Part shown: positions 1-12,000 of the stretch, in pieces
Position numbering within the stretch: the first letter of the stretch is position 1
Layout of the letters: each line of letters opens with the position of its first letter
Assembly (NCBI GenBank): GCA_016858145.1
Contig: JAEHOE010000148.1
Location: 186,001 to 250,000, forward strand
Reading direction: 5' to 3'
Origin: Edaphochlamys debaryana
Lineage: Eukaryota > Chlorophyta > Chlorophyceae > Chlamydomonadales
DNA length: 64,000 bases
Made by a program: the position numbers and the translations under genes
Notes under the pieces: model-generated
The model's input: the letters and a program-made list of their open reading frames with translations, nothing else
Database searches by the model: none
What the model was told of the DNA's origin: nothing

Positions 1-2
1 AC

Positions 3-3000
3 GCTGCCTGCCTGGCTGCCAGTCGGGCGGACGTGTGCGTGGAGCGGGCACGGGTAGCGCTGGCGGCAGCTGCCAACGCCACCGCTCTAAAGGGGGGATC
101 AGGGGCAGGCGGGCCGAGCGGAAGCAGCAACACGACAGCCGCATCGCCCGATGGCGGGAGCGGAGGCACAGGAGAGGAAGGCAGCACGGCCTTTGTGGTG
201 AGTGCGGTGGTGGGTTGCAGTTCGGACTTGTGCCAAAGCGCGAGTCAGGGCTCCGCTGCTATGCGGCGACAGTCGTGAGGGCCGGGGCCGAGAGGCATCT
301 TGCACAGGGCCGGGGTTTCTCAGAGCCCGCGTCCTGCCGTCCTGGCCGCACACGCCCAAACTTCCTTTCCTCCCCATCCGCTTCTTTTTCGGCACATTTC
401 GCTCCTCCAACCACAGGTCACCATTGCCGTACTGCTGCCCGTAGCGGTCCTGGCGCTTGCGGCGCTGGCCCTAGTGTACTGCCTGTACCGCCGCTTGCAA
501 CGGCAGCACCGGCGCGAGCACAGCGCTCAGAAGGCGCCCGGCGTTGGGCCGCTGACCACCCTGCTCATCACGGACATTGCCAACAGCACCGCGCTGTGAG
601 CAGGAGGGCTGTGGGCCTGAGCGTGCGGGGTGCCGGGGTTGCCTTGAGACTGCTCTGTGTCGAGGGTCCAGCGTGCGAGGAGGCCAAGTCCTGTTTTGGG
701 GACTCTGACCTGGGAGGGCGGGCCCTTGCGTGAGACCTTGCGGAGCAGGATAGCGTGAGGGGATGGGTGTGGATTCCGTACCCCCGTACCCCTGTACCAC
801 CCCGGACCAGCCGGGGCGGGGCTGCGCAGGGCAGGGAGGCGGTAAACTCCGGTCTTGACTTGCCCTCCACCTGCCCATGCCCTGCTGATCGCAGGTGGGA
901 GTCCCTGCCTGAGGAGGTGCGGAGGGCTGGCAGCTGCGGGCTGGCAGCGTTGCGGGCGGCCGAGGAAGGGATTGGCGGGGAACAGGGCAACGGCACGGGT
1001 CCTGGGCTGTGAGGCCTGGGCTGCTCTGGCGATCGGCCTGGCAACCATGCAGCCGGACGTTGGGTGAACTGCCGCACCTTCCGGTCGTAGCTCAAGTTCT
1101 CGCAGCCGTTTAGTTAGTGCACCAAGCATTGGTAGTCTAGGCACTGATGCCGTTGCCCGAGGCGCACAGATTGTATCCGCTCTCAGACTGAGCCCTGCAC
1201 GTTTCATCACATCCCTCTCCTACCTCTGACCAGGTTATGGACACGGCCCTGCGGCTGCACCACGCCTGTATCCGGGCGTTGATTCTCCGCTTCAACGGCT
1301 ATGAGAGCGCGACGGAGGTGAGGGCAGGACGGGGCGAGGGAGGGAGGAGGCTGAATGGAGCAGGGGTTGCGGAGGTCTGGCAGGGCAGCGAGGGACGGCG
1401 GCGGCTGTGCAGAGTGGCGGGGACCTGGCAGATGGGTCCCCATGCACGACGGCATGGGTGCGCTCCCTTGCTGCCTCCAGCCAGTCACGTGTCCCCTCGC
1501 AACCTCCCACCCGCTGCAGGGCGACAGTTTCATCCTGGCCTTCCACCACCCGATGGACGCCGCCAAGTTCGCACTGACTGCCCAGATACAGCTCATGGTG
1601 GGTGGAGGCACGGCAAACTAGGGCTGGTGCTCCTTCGAGGCTTGGGTGTTGCGCACCAGCCAGGGCGGATGTTGATGACCGGCTTAGGCGGGCCTGGAGC
1701 CATTCGCCTCACCTTTCCCTGTCCTGTCCGGCTGTCCCCACCCCAGGACGTCATGTGGCCCGCCGAGGTTCTGGCCCACCCTGATGGCCACGAGGTCTGG
1801 GTGGTGCCTCGAAACAACGAGCCTTCAATCCACAATACGGGTCAGCTGGTCTCGACCTTCAACCCAAACGCTCTTGACAACTCGCTCCGCCATGCCAGCG
1901 TGGAGTTCAATCGTCGGGGCAGCAGCTGGGCTGCCCTCGGCAAGTCCTTCCGGGCGGGAAGCGCCGGTGCCTCCGTTTCTGTGTCAGCAGCAGCCACTGC
2001 CACGGGCTACGGAATGGCTGGGCCGATGCGGATCGGGGACCTGGACCACCTTGCATCGGCGTCAGATATTGACGGCGAGGAGATGCATGCGGCAGCAGCG
2101 CGCGGTGCATCCAAGTTCCGCTCCTTCACGTCACGAGTCTCGACTATGCTTGGTCTCGCGCCAGCCCCGGCGTCCAGTGCCGCGACGGGCGCTGCAACTG
2201 GAACCACGGCGGGCATGAGTGATCGCAGCAATCGTGGGTCGTCCAAGGTCCGCCACTTCCTGCGGTCAAGCATCAGCGGGCTTGGCTCAGTGACCGCACG
2301 CTCAGGCCGACACGCCTCGGCGCAGGGCATGGTCGGCGACGGTGGCGCAGTCACGTCGCCTCTCGCGCGCATTCCCAGCAGCCTCGCCCGTCGCCGGACG
2401 GCCGACGTCTGTGGCAACGACATGCTCCCAGACCGACGGTCCAAGTCGTTTGCTATCGCGCCGGCCCAGGCGACCAGGCAACGCGCAGGCGGCAGTCTGG
2501 CGGCCGCGACTGCTGCACGTTTTGCTGCCAGTTTCAGCCGGGGGCCTGGGGGCGGCGACACCAGCAGCGGCGTGGACGGCGAGGACGGCAGCCGTGCTGG
2601 CACAAACACAGCGCCGCTGATGACCTCCACAAGTGTTGGCGCCGCCTTCAACCCCGCTCTGGCTGTTGCGCCGACTGGGTCCTTCTCCACCCCTCGATCA
2701 CTCCTGAAGCAGGCGCTCTCGTTCAACCGCCGCCATAGCAGCTTTCGCGGTGGTTCACGCGGTCGTGCCATCGCAGCTGCGGGTGCGTCAACGTCAGCGG
2801 AGCCACTAATGGCCGCCCCAGTCTCTGTGGGTGCTGCCGTTGCAGCTGGTGCTGGCGGGAAGAGGCTTCACGGCAGCTACGCAATGCCAGGCGACAACAC
2901 CGGCCGGGCGCACTACCACAGCCAGGGCCAGCTCTCAGCCGTTCAGCTGCAGCTGACTTCGGGTGCGTTTGAAGCGATTGGCATGGACGCGCCCTACAGC

Positions 3001-6000
3001 CGCGAGCACTCGGGCAGCTCCAGCCAGCATCCCAACAGCGGCCGCGAGAACAGCGGCATCGTCATGTCCACAGACAACATCGCGATGCACATGCTCAGCG
3101 GCCCAAATGCTATGACGGGCGGCATGGGAAGCACCCTCGGCCGCGGCGGCCGTTGGGCGGGCGGCAGTACGGGCGGCGCGGCTGGCGCAACGCATGCGTC
3201 CTCAGACTCGGCGGCGGACAGCACGGCGCGATCCGGCTCTGGCGCGTTCATGGCGCTTTCGCCCGGCACGCGCATCGCGAGCACAGGCCAGGCCGGGGAC
3301 GAGCTCATGGGCGGGCCCCCCGGGTCACACCGGCTGAGGTCCCATTCCGTCCCCAGAGACCGACCCTCGGACCAGGAAGGGACGACTGCTATGGGTGCTG
3401 GGCCCAGCATGCCCGCAGTGGCTACGGCTGCGGCTGTGTCAGCGGCGACGGCCACAGCTGTGATGGGCACACCGGGATTGGCGCCGCTCCGCCGGACCCT
3501 GCTTCGGCACCACAGCACAGCGTCGTCGCAGTACGCCGAGCACCTGAACCACCTCAGGTCGAATCAGCTGACACCGCCGCCCGCCCACGTGATCTCCCAC
3601 TACCAGCGCTACGCGAATGGCAGCACTGTGCCCGGCGTGGCGGCAGCCGCCCACATGGATGCACACGGTGTCCACACCGACGCATCAGTTGCTGAAGCCG
3701 TAGGCGGCGGGTCACACAGCAGCCTGGGCAGCAGCTTCCCAAACCCCAACAACTTGGCAGCCGCCTTCTGCACAGCAGAGGGCTCGACGGTGACAACCGG
3801 GCCACTGCAGCCTATGTCTATCATCGGTGGCTCAACCATCAACTCGGCGGGCACCGGGCCCATGCATGGCATGTCTACCATTGTGGGTGGCCATGAGAGC
3901 AGCACGGCCACACACGACGAGCGCCAAAGGCTGAGCACTGCTTCAGACAGCCAGGTGCGGTGGTGACCCAATTGTCTCCTGAAATTAAGGCTGTGCAGGG
4001 CTTGGGTTGTGTCAGTGCCATAGCAAACCTAGGCCAGGTGAAAACCCTACGGATGGCAACCTGTTGGGTGCCTTGGCACCGTGCGGGTGGTGGCATGGCC
4101 ACTGTCTCCTGTACTAGATGCCAGAGTCCTTGTGGAGGGGTCAGCGGCAGTGTTGTGTTGTGTCCCTTGCAGCAACTGAGCCTCCTTCTGTTTGGTGTCA
4201 CTTTCGCAGGTCATGGACGCTCTGGAGTTTGTGGCCCGCAACGGCAGCAAACCCAACCTGGCGCCGCCAGTGGTGCCCCCGCGCATGCTCACGGCCTCGA
4301 CTGGCGACAGCGGCGGCGCCAGCAGCGGTGCCCTCACGCCCCAGCCTCACGGACCAGGCTCCCGCGCCGTGTCAGTCCCCGTCTGGGGACCCATTGATGC
4401 AAGCCGGCCCTCCGGCTCGCGGGAAGAGGCCGGCGTGCAGGGCGACCGGGCGGCCCAGCTCCTGTCCCCGCCTGTGGTGCAGCCGCCGCAGCGGGACCGC
4501 TACCGTCGCTCGTCGGCTCCGCCGGACGTGACATCCCTGGCGGCTCTGGTCGGGCCAGGCGCAGGGTCCGGTGCAATGGCACCGGGAGGGTCTCGGTCGA
4601 TGGCGCAGCCGCACCCCCACGTGCTCGCGAACAGCCACTTCCCGGCCCTCGGCGCGTCGCCTAACAGCGGCGGCCTAGTCCTGCGGCCCAGCCCCCTCGG
4701 CATCGCAGGCGGGTCAAATACTGGCCCGGGCGGCGGCGGGGCAGGGAGCACCTCCATGCCCCTGACCTTCGCCCTGCTCTCAAGCGCCCAGTCCTCCGTC
4801 AGCCGTGTCTTTGAAAGCTTGCAATTCAACAGCACGGGCGGTGGGCGACCGGCATCGGGCGGCCGGCCCTTCTCGGGCCTGGCAGCCCGGCCCGCGTCAA
4901 GCGCGCGCGCCGGGCTGTCGGGCGGGCTGGAGCGGTTGGTCGAGAACGATCTGTTCGAGCGCCAGGACATCAGTTCGACGACGAGCGACTACGACGACGA
5001 CGCCAACCGTCATGCGGGCGCGCAGGCCGATCGGAGCAGCGACCTCGCGGGCATGACGGCCGACCGACACTCCCAACCGTCCGCGACGCTGACTGTGCAC
5101 GGGGGCACGGCTGCAGCCACCGCCAACGCTCCAGAATCGACCAGCCTTCCGCTGGTCTTCCGTGCGGCACCCGCCAGCGCTGACGCAGGCGGCGCCACTG
5201 GGTCGCCAAGGCTGTCGGCGGTGCTTTACAGGAGGGCTGCCGGTACGGCCGATGGCGGCGTGTCACCCGGTAGGCGTTCAGCAGGCAGCCCCTTCCTGCA
5301 GGCAAGCCGGGTGCGCGACAGGCCCGCGAGCGGGAGCGCCATCAGCCAAGTCGCTGCCGCGTCTGCCCAGGCGGCTGGTGAAGCCGGTGCCAACCGCTAC
5401 GGCGATGGCGCGGCCGGCAGCGCAGGCGCAATGTCTGCGCCGCTCAACCTGTCACGCCTACTGCGGTCTCGGCGCGATGCGCGCGTGCGGAGCAGTCCGC
5501 TCATCCCCCACCTAGGATCTGGCGAGCTGAGGTTCTCCGCCCCGCTGGCCCCGATCCTGGAGCCGTACACAACCACCTCGCGCCAGGCTTCGGAGCTGGA
5601 GCTCACCCGCGACCTAGCCCGGCCACGCCCGCCCTCGGCAGTTATGGCACCGCACCCGTCAGCTGGCGCAAGCACGGCGACAGCAGCAGCAGCAACGGTA
5701 CGATCATCCGCGGGGGACGCTGCCAACTCCAGTCTGGCGCCAGCCGCCTCGCCAACCACTGGCCCGGGTACGGCAACCGGCGCCAGCATGTACGACGCTG
5801 GACCACGCTTCGGGCAGCCGAACAGCTCAGCGAACGGCGCTGCCACGGGCCGCATGCTGGCCAGTCCTGCGGGAAGCTGGGGCGCTGGGGGTGGTGGAGA
5901 CGCACCTTTCCCCGCGCCTGTGTCGCCCAGGAGCTCCAGCCCCGAGGTGCCCGGCAGCCGGCAAAGCGGCGGGCAGCCGAGCACCAGCCAGAGCCAAAAC

Positions 6001-9000
6001 CACAGCCAGCAGTCGCAGAGCCAAAGCCGCTCGGTGAGCCAGACCATCCTGCAAGCCCTGTCTCGTCCCAACATCCTCAAGCAGCTGACTAAGGCTGGAC
6101 GAGCTGGACGAGCCGAGGCCGCTGCCGTCAGCCCCGCCGCCAGCGGGGCCCGCGGCTTCTATGTGCGCGGCTCCGGCGCCAGCGGCGGCAGCAGCCCGCC
6201 GCTCGGCAACATGACGCCCGTCGATCCGCGCACGGGCAGCAGCGGCACGCCCGGCGGCGGCACGACAACCGCTAGCGGCGGCGCAAGCTTCGGTGTCGGC
6301 GGCGGGAACACCAACACCGCTAGCGCTTCGCTGGGCTTCATGCGGCTGGACGACCCGGACAACTCGGGCATGGGGGAGCTGTCGGCAATTGGCATGATCG
6401 ACGGGCCCCCGCTGTTGCCGGCCTCGCATGCCTTGCTGCGGGCTGGGGAGGAGGTGAGGCCCGGAAGTGGATGGTGTGGCCTGGTGGGGTGTGTGTGTGA
6501 CAGGGTGGGGGATGGGATGGCCCAGACGCGGGGACGGGGGAACAGGGGCGACGGGGCCTGGGCGGTAGCTCGCTGGTGCCCGGCCTCACCAAGGCTGTCA
6601 TTGCAGCTGTGCTATGGCGTGCGACTTCCTCCCGGCCGCCAATGATGCCGCCAATGTCCTGACCAACCTCCTGCCTCGCCCTGTGCAGCTGGACCGCCCT
6701 GCCTCCCGCAGCTACGGCAGGGGCCAGGGCTGCGTCCACACCCTCGTGGTAGGTCCATAATCTTCAGATCTAGATCAAAGCAACTTCAGATACAGATCCT
6801 GGCCGCGAGGGAGGGTCAAATCTAGCACATGCCTTGGACCCTGCTAGCTTCAGGACAAGAGCCAAGGCCGGTTGTTCGGTACGCAGGCCCAACCCATCAT
6901 AACCAGCTAATCGTCTAGCCTTGCTCACTCCCGCCTCTGACCGATCTTTGCATGTCTTTCTCCCTTCTATTCCCCTTGACACAGACGCTTGACGCTGGCG
7001 CCCAGCCCAGCGGGTCCACCGGGTTTGCAGTACACCAAGGCACGGGCGAGAGCTCCGCCTCGCGCACCCTTCACAACGACGCCCGGGCAGCCGCAGCCGC
7101 TGCAGCCCTCTGTCGAGACGACGGTGCATCGCCCGCCCCGTCCCCTCGCCACAACGTCCCGCTTGTAGTGCGGACGAACAAGTCCCAGCTTGAGCTCACC
7201 TCCTCGGGCTCTGCGGTGTTCGCTGGCGGCGGCGCAGGCGGCATGACGTCCCCCGGCGTTGCTTCGACGGCGGCGGGGTCGGCGACGGGAGGCGGCGAGG
7301 GTGGCGGAGGCGGGCACGGGCACGCGTCGGCTGTGGCGCTGCCGCCCCCGTCGCCTGCGGCGGCTGCGGCGGCCGCCAGGCCTGCGTCAGCCACGATTCC
7401 AGAACTGTCGCCTCTGGCTGTCGCGACCAGCGGGCGCATGTCCTTTCTCGGGCTACAGGTGCGCTGCTCTGTTTAGCCCGCCCGGGTCCGGTTTCCTGCC
7501 CGCTATGCGCCCAGTCAAGCAGCGCTGTACGGGTGGGATCTGTTTCATCCGTTCGGCACTGGTGCTGACTCAGCCGCTCCCTGCATGCCGTACAGATGCT
7601 CAACCGCAGCCGTACAGTAGAGCGAGGCGCCAGCATGGGCGAGTGGCAGGTGCGCGGCCCTCCCCCTGTGCCTTCCCGCCGCACTACCGGTGGCCAATCC
7701 ATGGCCAGGCCGTGCGGCACCCCCGCGACCCGCGCCCCAAGCGTTCCATCGACTCTGCGCTTTGCGCAGCAACAGACACTTGCACTTTTCTTCCTTCCAT
7801 CCCTGCGACCATCCTTCCTTCCGTCAATGTCTTCCGTGCTCCCAGGCCGCCAGCACGGACGCTGGCTCGGGCACGCTGCCGATGCTGGCAGGGGCGCTGC
7901 TGGAGTGCCGGTCGTGGCGGGAGAAGTGCCGGGAGGAGTGGCCCGCGGCGGTGCGCCCTGCCCCGCCAGCGCGCTGCGCCTACCGGTGCGTTTTGGCGAG
8001 GGGGTCATTGCCCGCGGCCCCACCCTGCACGCTGGGCTTTGCTTCCTTGCCGCCTTCGTCTGTCATGGCCGCACCCTCGTCTCGGGCGTGCCATCGTACT
8101 CTGCGCTGCATTGCGCTTTGCTGAAAACCCTTGTCTTCGAAGGCAGAAGGCGCCTTGGCCCTCCATGTGGCCTTGGGGTCTCATCATTGCCTTGTGCGCC
8201 TTGTTGCCGTTTGTTCCCGTTCCCACAGGGGATTGCGAGTGCGCATGGGGCTTCACACCGGCATCACCACTGCCTCGGACGTCACCTTCAACGGTAGAGG
8301 GGCAAAGGAGGGCTCGGGGCCGGCCACAGGAAGGAAGGACACGGACTGCAGTGCGCGGGGAGTGCAGAGGAGAAGGGGTCGGGCTTGGGCCAGTTTGGGT
8401 TTAGCGCTTGGGGAGGCTGCGTGCGGTACCTCGCTCTCACGACCGTGCTCCCTTTGCCGTACATCGCCAACGCAGCCACCACGTGCCACATGGCGTACGG
8501 CGGTACGGCAATGAAGGTGGCCAAAGCGGTTGGCGATGCAGCGTCTGGCGGCATGATTCTGCTGAGCCACAGGTGCGTTTTGTCGGTGTAGCGGAGAGGG
8601 AAAGCTCTGCGTCTGCATCCTCCAAAACGTTTGTTAGCAATGCTCTGAACACGAAAACCCTCCCTTGCTACGCCCCGCAGTACCTTCCTGGCGCTCGTGT
8701 CTCAGTTCGCCGACCTACCGGGCACGCCCCAGGTGAGGCCATTCGTTCTGCCCACACGTCCGGGCACCCGACCCAGCCCCCGCAACCTCCTGCTCCCTTT
8801 CTACCCCCTCAGCATCCACCTCCACCTCTACCTGTGTTTCCATCACCAATCCTCCCCACACCCCACCCACCCCATCCCACCACGTTTCATCCTACCACCA
8901 AGTCCCCGAGTCCCCGAGTCCTACCGCCCGCTCCAGACCCTCACACAGCTGCCCCGCCCTCCCCATCTCCCCACCTCAACCTCCGCCCTCCGCCCTCCCC

Positions 9001-12000
9001 TCAATCCCCTTCTCCCACACGGCGACAGGCCATCTTCTCCGCCGAGTCCGACCTGGGCCTGGGCGCTGAGTCCTACTCGCTCTACCAGCTGGTGCACCGC
9101 GAGCTGGCGCAGCGCCTGGGCTACGCTGCGCCGCTGCGCAACATCCCGCTCACGCAGCTGGGCACCGAGGACGCCCCCACGGGCGCCTGCGCCATCTCCT
9201 TCATGCACGTGGCCTCGGCCAGCATGCTGGGTGGGTGCTGCGTGGCGTGCTGTGCGTGCTGGGGGGTGGCGTGGGTGGCGTCGCGTGCTGTGCGTGCTGG
9301 GGGGCCGGGTGGCCTGGTTGGCGTGGCGTGCTGGGTGTGGTGCATGCTGGGTGGGATGCGTGGTGCGCTGGGGAGCATGCTGGGTGGGCGGGGCTGGGGG
9401 TTGGGCCGGGAGCGGGATTGGAGCGGGAGTGAAGCGGGAGTGTTGGCAGCCATGCAGGAGCTTTGGGGACAGGGGGCAGTGGAGAGATCTTGGTTGGGAG
9501 CTGCCAGGAGCACTGTTGCAGAAGCGCGCTCATGCTTACGTTGCTTGCCTGCCGCCCTGCGCCTTGACTCGATGCTGCCGCCCCGCCCTTCCCGCAGTCG
9601 CGGAGCTGGGCCAGCCGGGCGTGGAGGCGCTGCAGCAGTTCAAGGTGAGGGGGGAAGGATGGGGCAGTGGCAATGGAGCAGGCAAGCACGGGGCACCTCC
9701 TCAGGCTGTTCCTCTGCACACTCAGCCCTGCCTGCGCTCCACCGCACCTGCTGACCCGTGTTGTTCTGTTCCTGCCTCACGCCCCGCACAGTCCATCGCC
9801 TGCGAGCTGTGCAGCCGCTGCGGGGGCTACGTGGTGGAGGCGAGCGAGGGGCTGTGCCTGGCGGCGTTCCGGCACGCGGCGGCAGCGCTGGTGTGGGCGC
9901 TGAGCACGCGCGAGGCCCTGGAGGAGCACAACTGGAGCACCGAGGTGGGCGGTTGGCCGCAAGAAACGAGTATGATTTGGAGGGGAAGGGCAGCTGCTTG
10001 GCCCCGAGAATGGGCGTGGAGTGTCCGCGTGGTGCCACCCCACTGACCCCTGCGGTGCGCCCGTGCCTTGGTTTGCAGGTGCGCCGCTGGTACCGCTTCG
10101 CCGCTGGCAACTCGAGCCAGCCCAACGTCAAGGGCCGTGGGCCCCGGCCACGCACGGGTAAGGCCGGGACGGCAGGCTCGCCCGAGTTTTCCCCTATTCT
10201 TGTGTACCATTGCTAGCTGTTGAAGCGTATGAAGCCAGCAAGTCAACGCACGTGGATCATGTGCGCAGGCGTGCACGTGGGGGGGGTCAATGTGGAGGTC
10301 AACGCCGCCACGGGCCGCATGACGTACCGTGGCAAGGTCATGAACCGCACGTCACGCATCGCACACAAGGCAGCCTCGGAGCAGGTGGGCTGCACACGGG
10401 TGCCTTAGGGGCGTCGCCGGGATCACTGTGCTCCGCAGTGTCATCAACAGATTGTATGGGGCTGGTCGCTGGAGGAGCAAAGCGGCTGTGATACCGGTAG
10501 TAGGCGCCTGGCTTGGGGGGTAGCTTCCGGAGGCTTTGTGAGGTCCACCAAGCACAACGGCACACTGAAGCCGGCTGCCAGCAATATAACAGCACCCCGC
10601 CCTAACCCCTTTCATCCCTCCCCTGCTCTCCCCAGATCCTTTGCTCCAGGGAGGCGTGGGAGTCGGTGGTCACCGCCATCGCCGCCACGGTGCAGGCCCT
10701 GGAGGAGGAGAAGATGGCCGAGCTCGCCGCCATCGAGGCAGCGGCGGTGGCGGTGCCGGAGGACGACACTGAGTCCGGGACCACGTACGACGACGGCGAC
10801 ATCCTGTCTGACCTGGCCAACCTGATGGCCAGTGGTGAGGGCAACGCCGTTACGCCGCCGCGGAGCAACCTACTGGTGTCTTCGGGGAACAGCAGTGGCG
10901 GCGGCGGTGGGGCTGCCGGCGGCGCAGTCAGCGGTGGCAGCGGTGGCGGTGGCGGGAACGGCACCTCAAAGCCCAGCTCACCGCCCGCCATGGAAGACGT
11001 GTCCTTGGAAGACGTGTTGGCGAGCGAGGCAGCCCCGCGCGCTCGCCCGGCACAGCTCGCCAACACCCTGGCCGACGCCCTGCAGACCAGTCGGTCAGCC
11101 AGCTCCAAGCACCTGGCGGCAGCCGCCGCCGCAGCGGCGGCGCTGGGCCGCCGGGTCACGTCCTTCAGCACGCGGTCGCCGGGGCGGGTGGGCGCTTCCA
11201 CAGCCACTGGCACCGGCATGGCTGCTGTCGGGGCCAGTGGCCTGGGTGACCTTGTCGACCGGCACCTCTCTCGGGCTTTCTCGATCACAGCCCTCCCGCC
11301 AAGCCCGAAAGCAGCCGCTGCTCGGGTGGGCTCGGGACCAGGGGCCGGGGCCCAAGTGGCAGCCAGAGCCGGGGCCAGCACTGGCCCCGGCACCGGGGCC
11401 CCCAACCACCTCAGCACCGCGGCGTCCGGCGCAGGGGCGCGGTCTCAGGCGTCGCTGTCTCCACGTCCCACCGCTGTGCAGCCCTCCCCCTCGCCCCACT
11501 GGACCGGGTCCCGCTCCACCACCAGCCGGGCCCTCGCGCGTGTCGGTGCAGCCCTCCACCAGGCTTTGGGTGGCTCCGACCCAGCGGCGCCGCCGTCCTT
11601 TGGACGCCGGTCCAAGCCCGGACCCGCGGGCCTCCTCACCGCCGCCAGCCTCCTCCTCGGCGTCGGCGAGGGCGGCGCGGCCGCGGGTGCGGGCACGGGT
11701 GCGGCCACAGGCGGTGGTGTGGGGGCTGGCGCTATCAGCTCGGGCGGAGGCGGAGGCGCTGGTGCCATGAGCTCGGGAGGAGGCGGGGGCGGTGCGGAGG
11801 AAAGCTCGCTGTCGTCGTCGCGGTCGACGTCAACGCCCGCGGCAACGCTCGAGTGGCAGGCGTTGGCACGGCTGGTCGGTCCCAAGATGGAGCTGCCGCC
11901 CTCAAAGAAGCTGGACGCAAAGTTCCTGGGGAGCTACAGGTAGGGGGGAGGGCGCGCGCGCCGGGAAGGGAGGGGCTGGATTGAAGCGTGCGGGCGGGTG

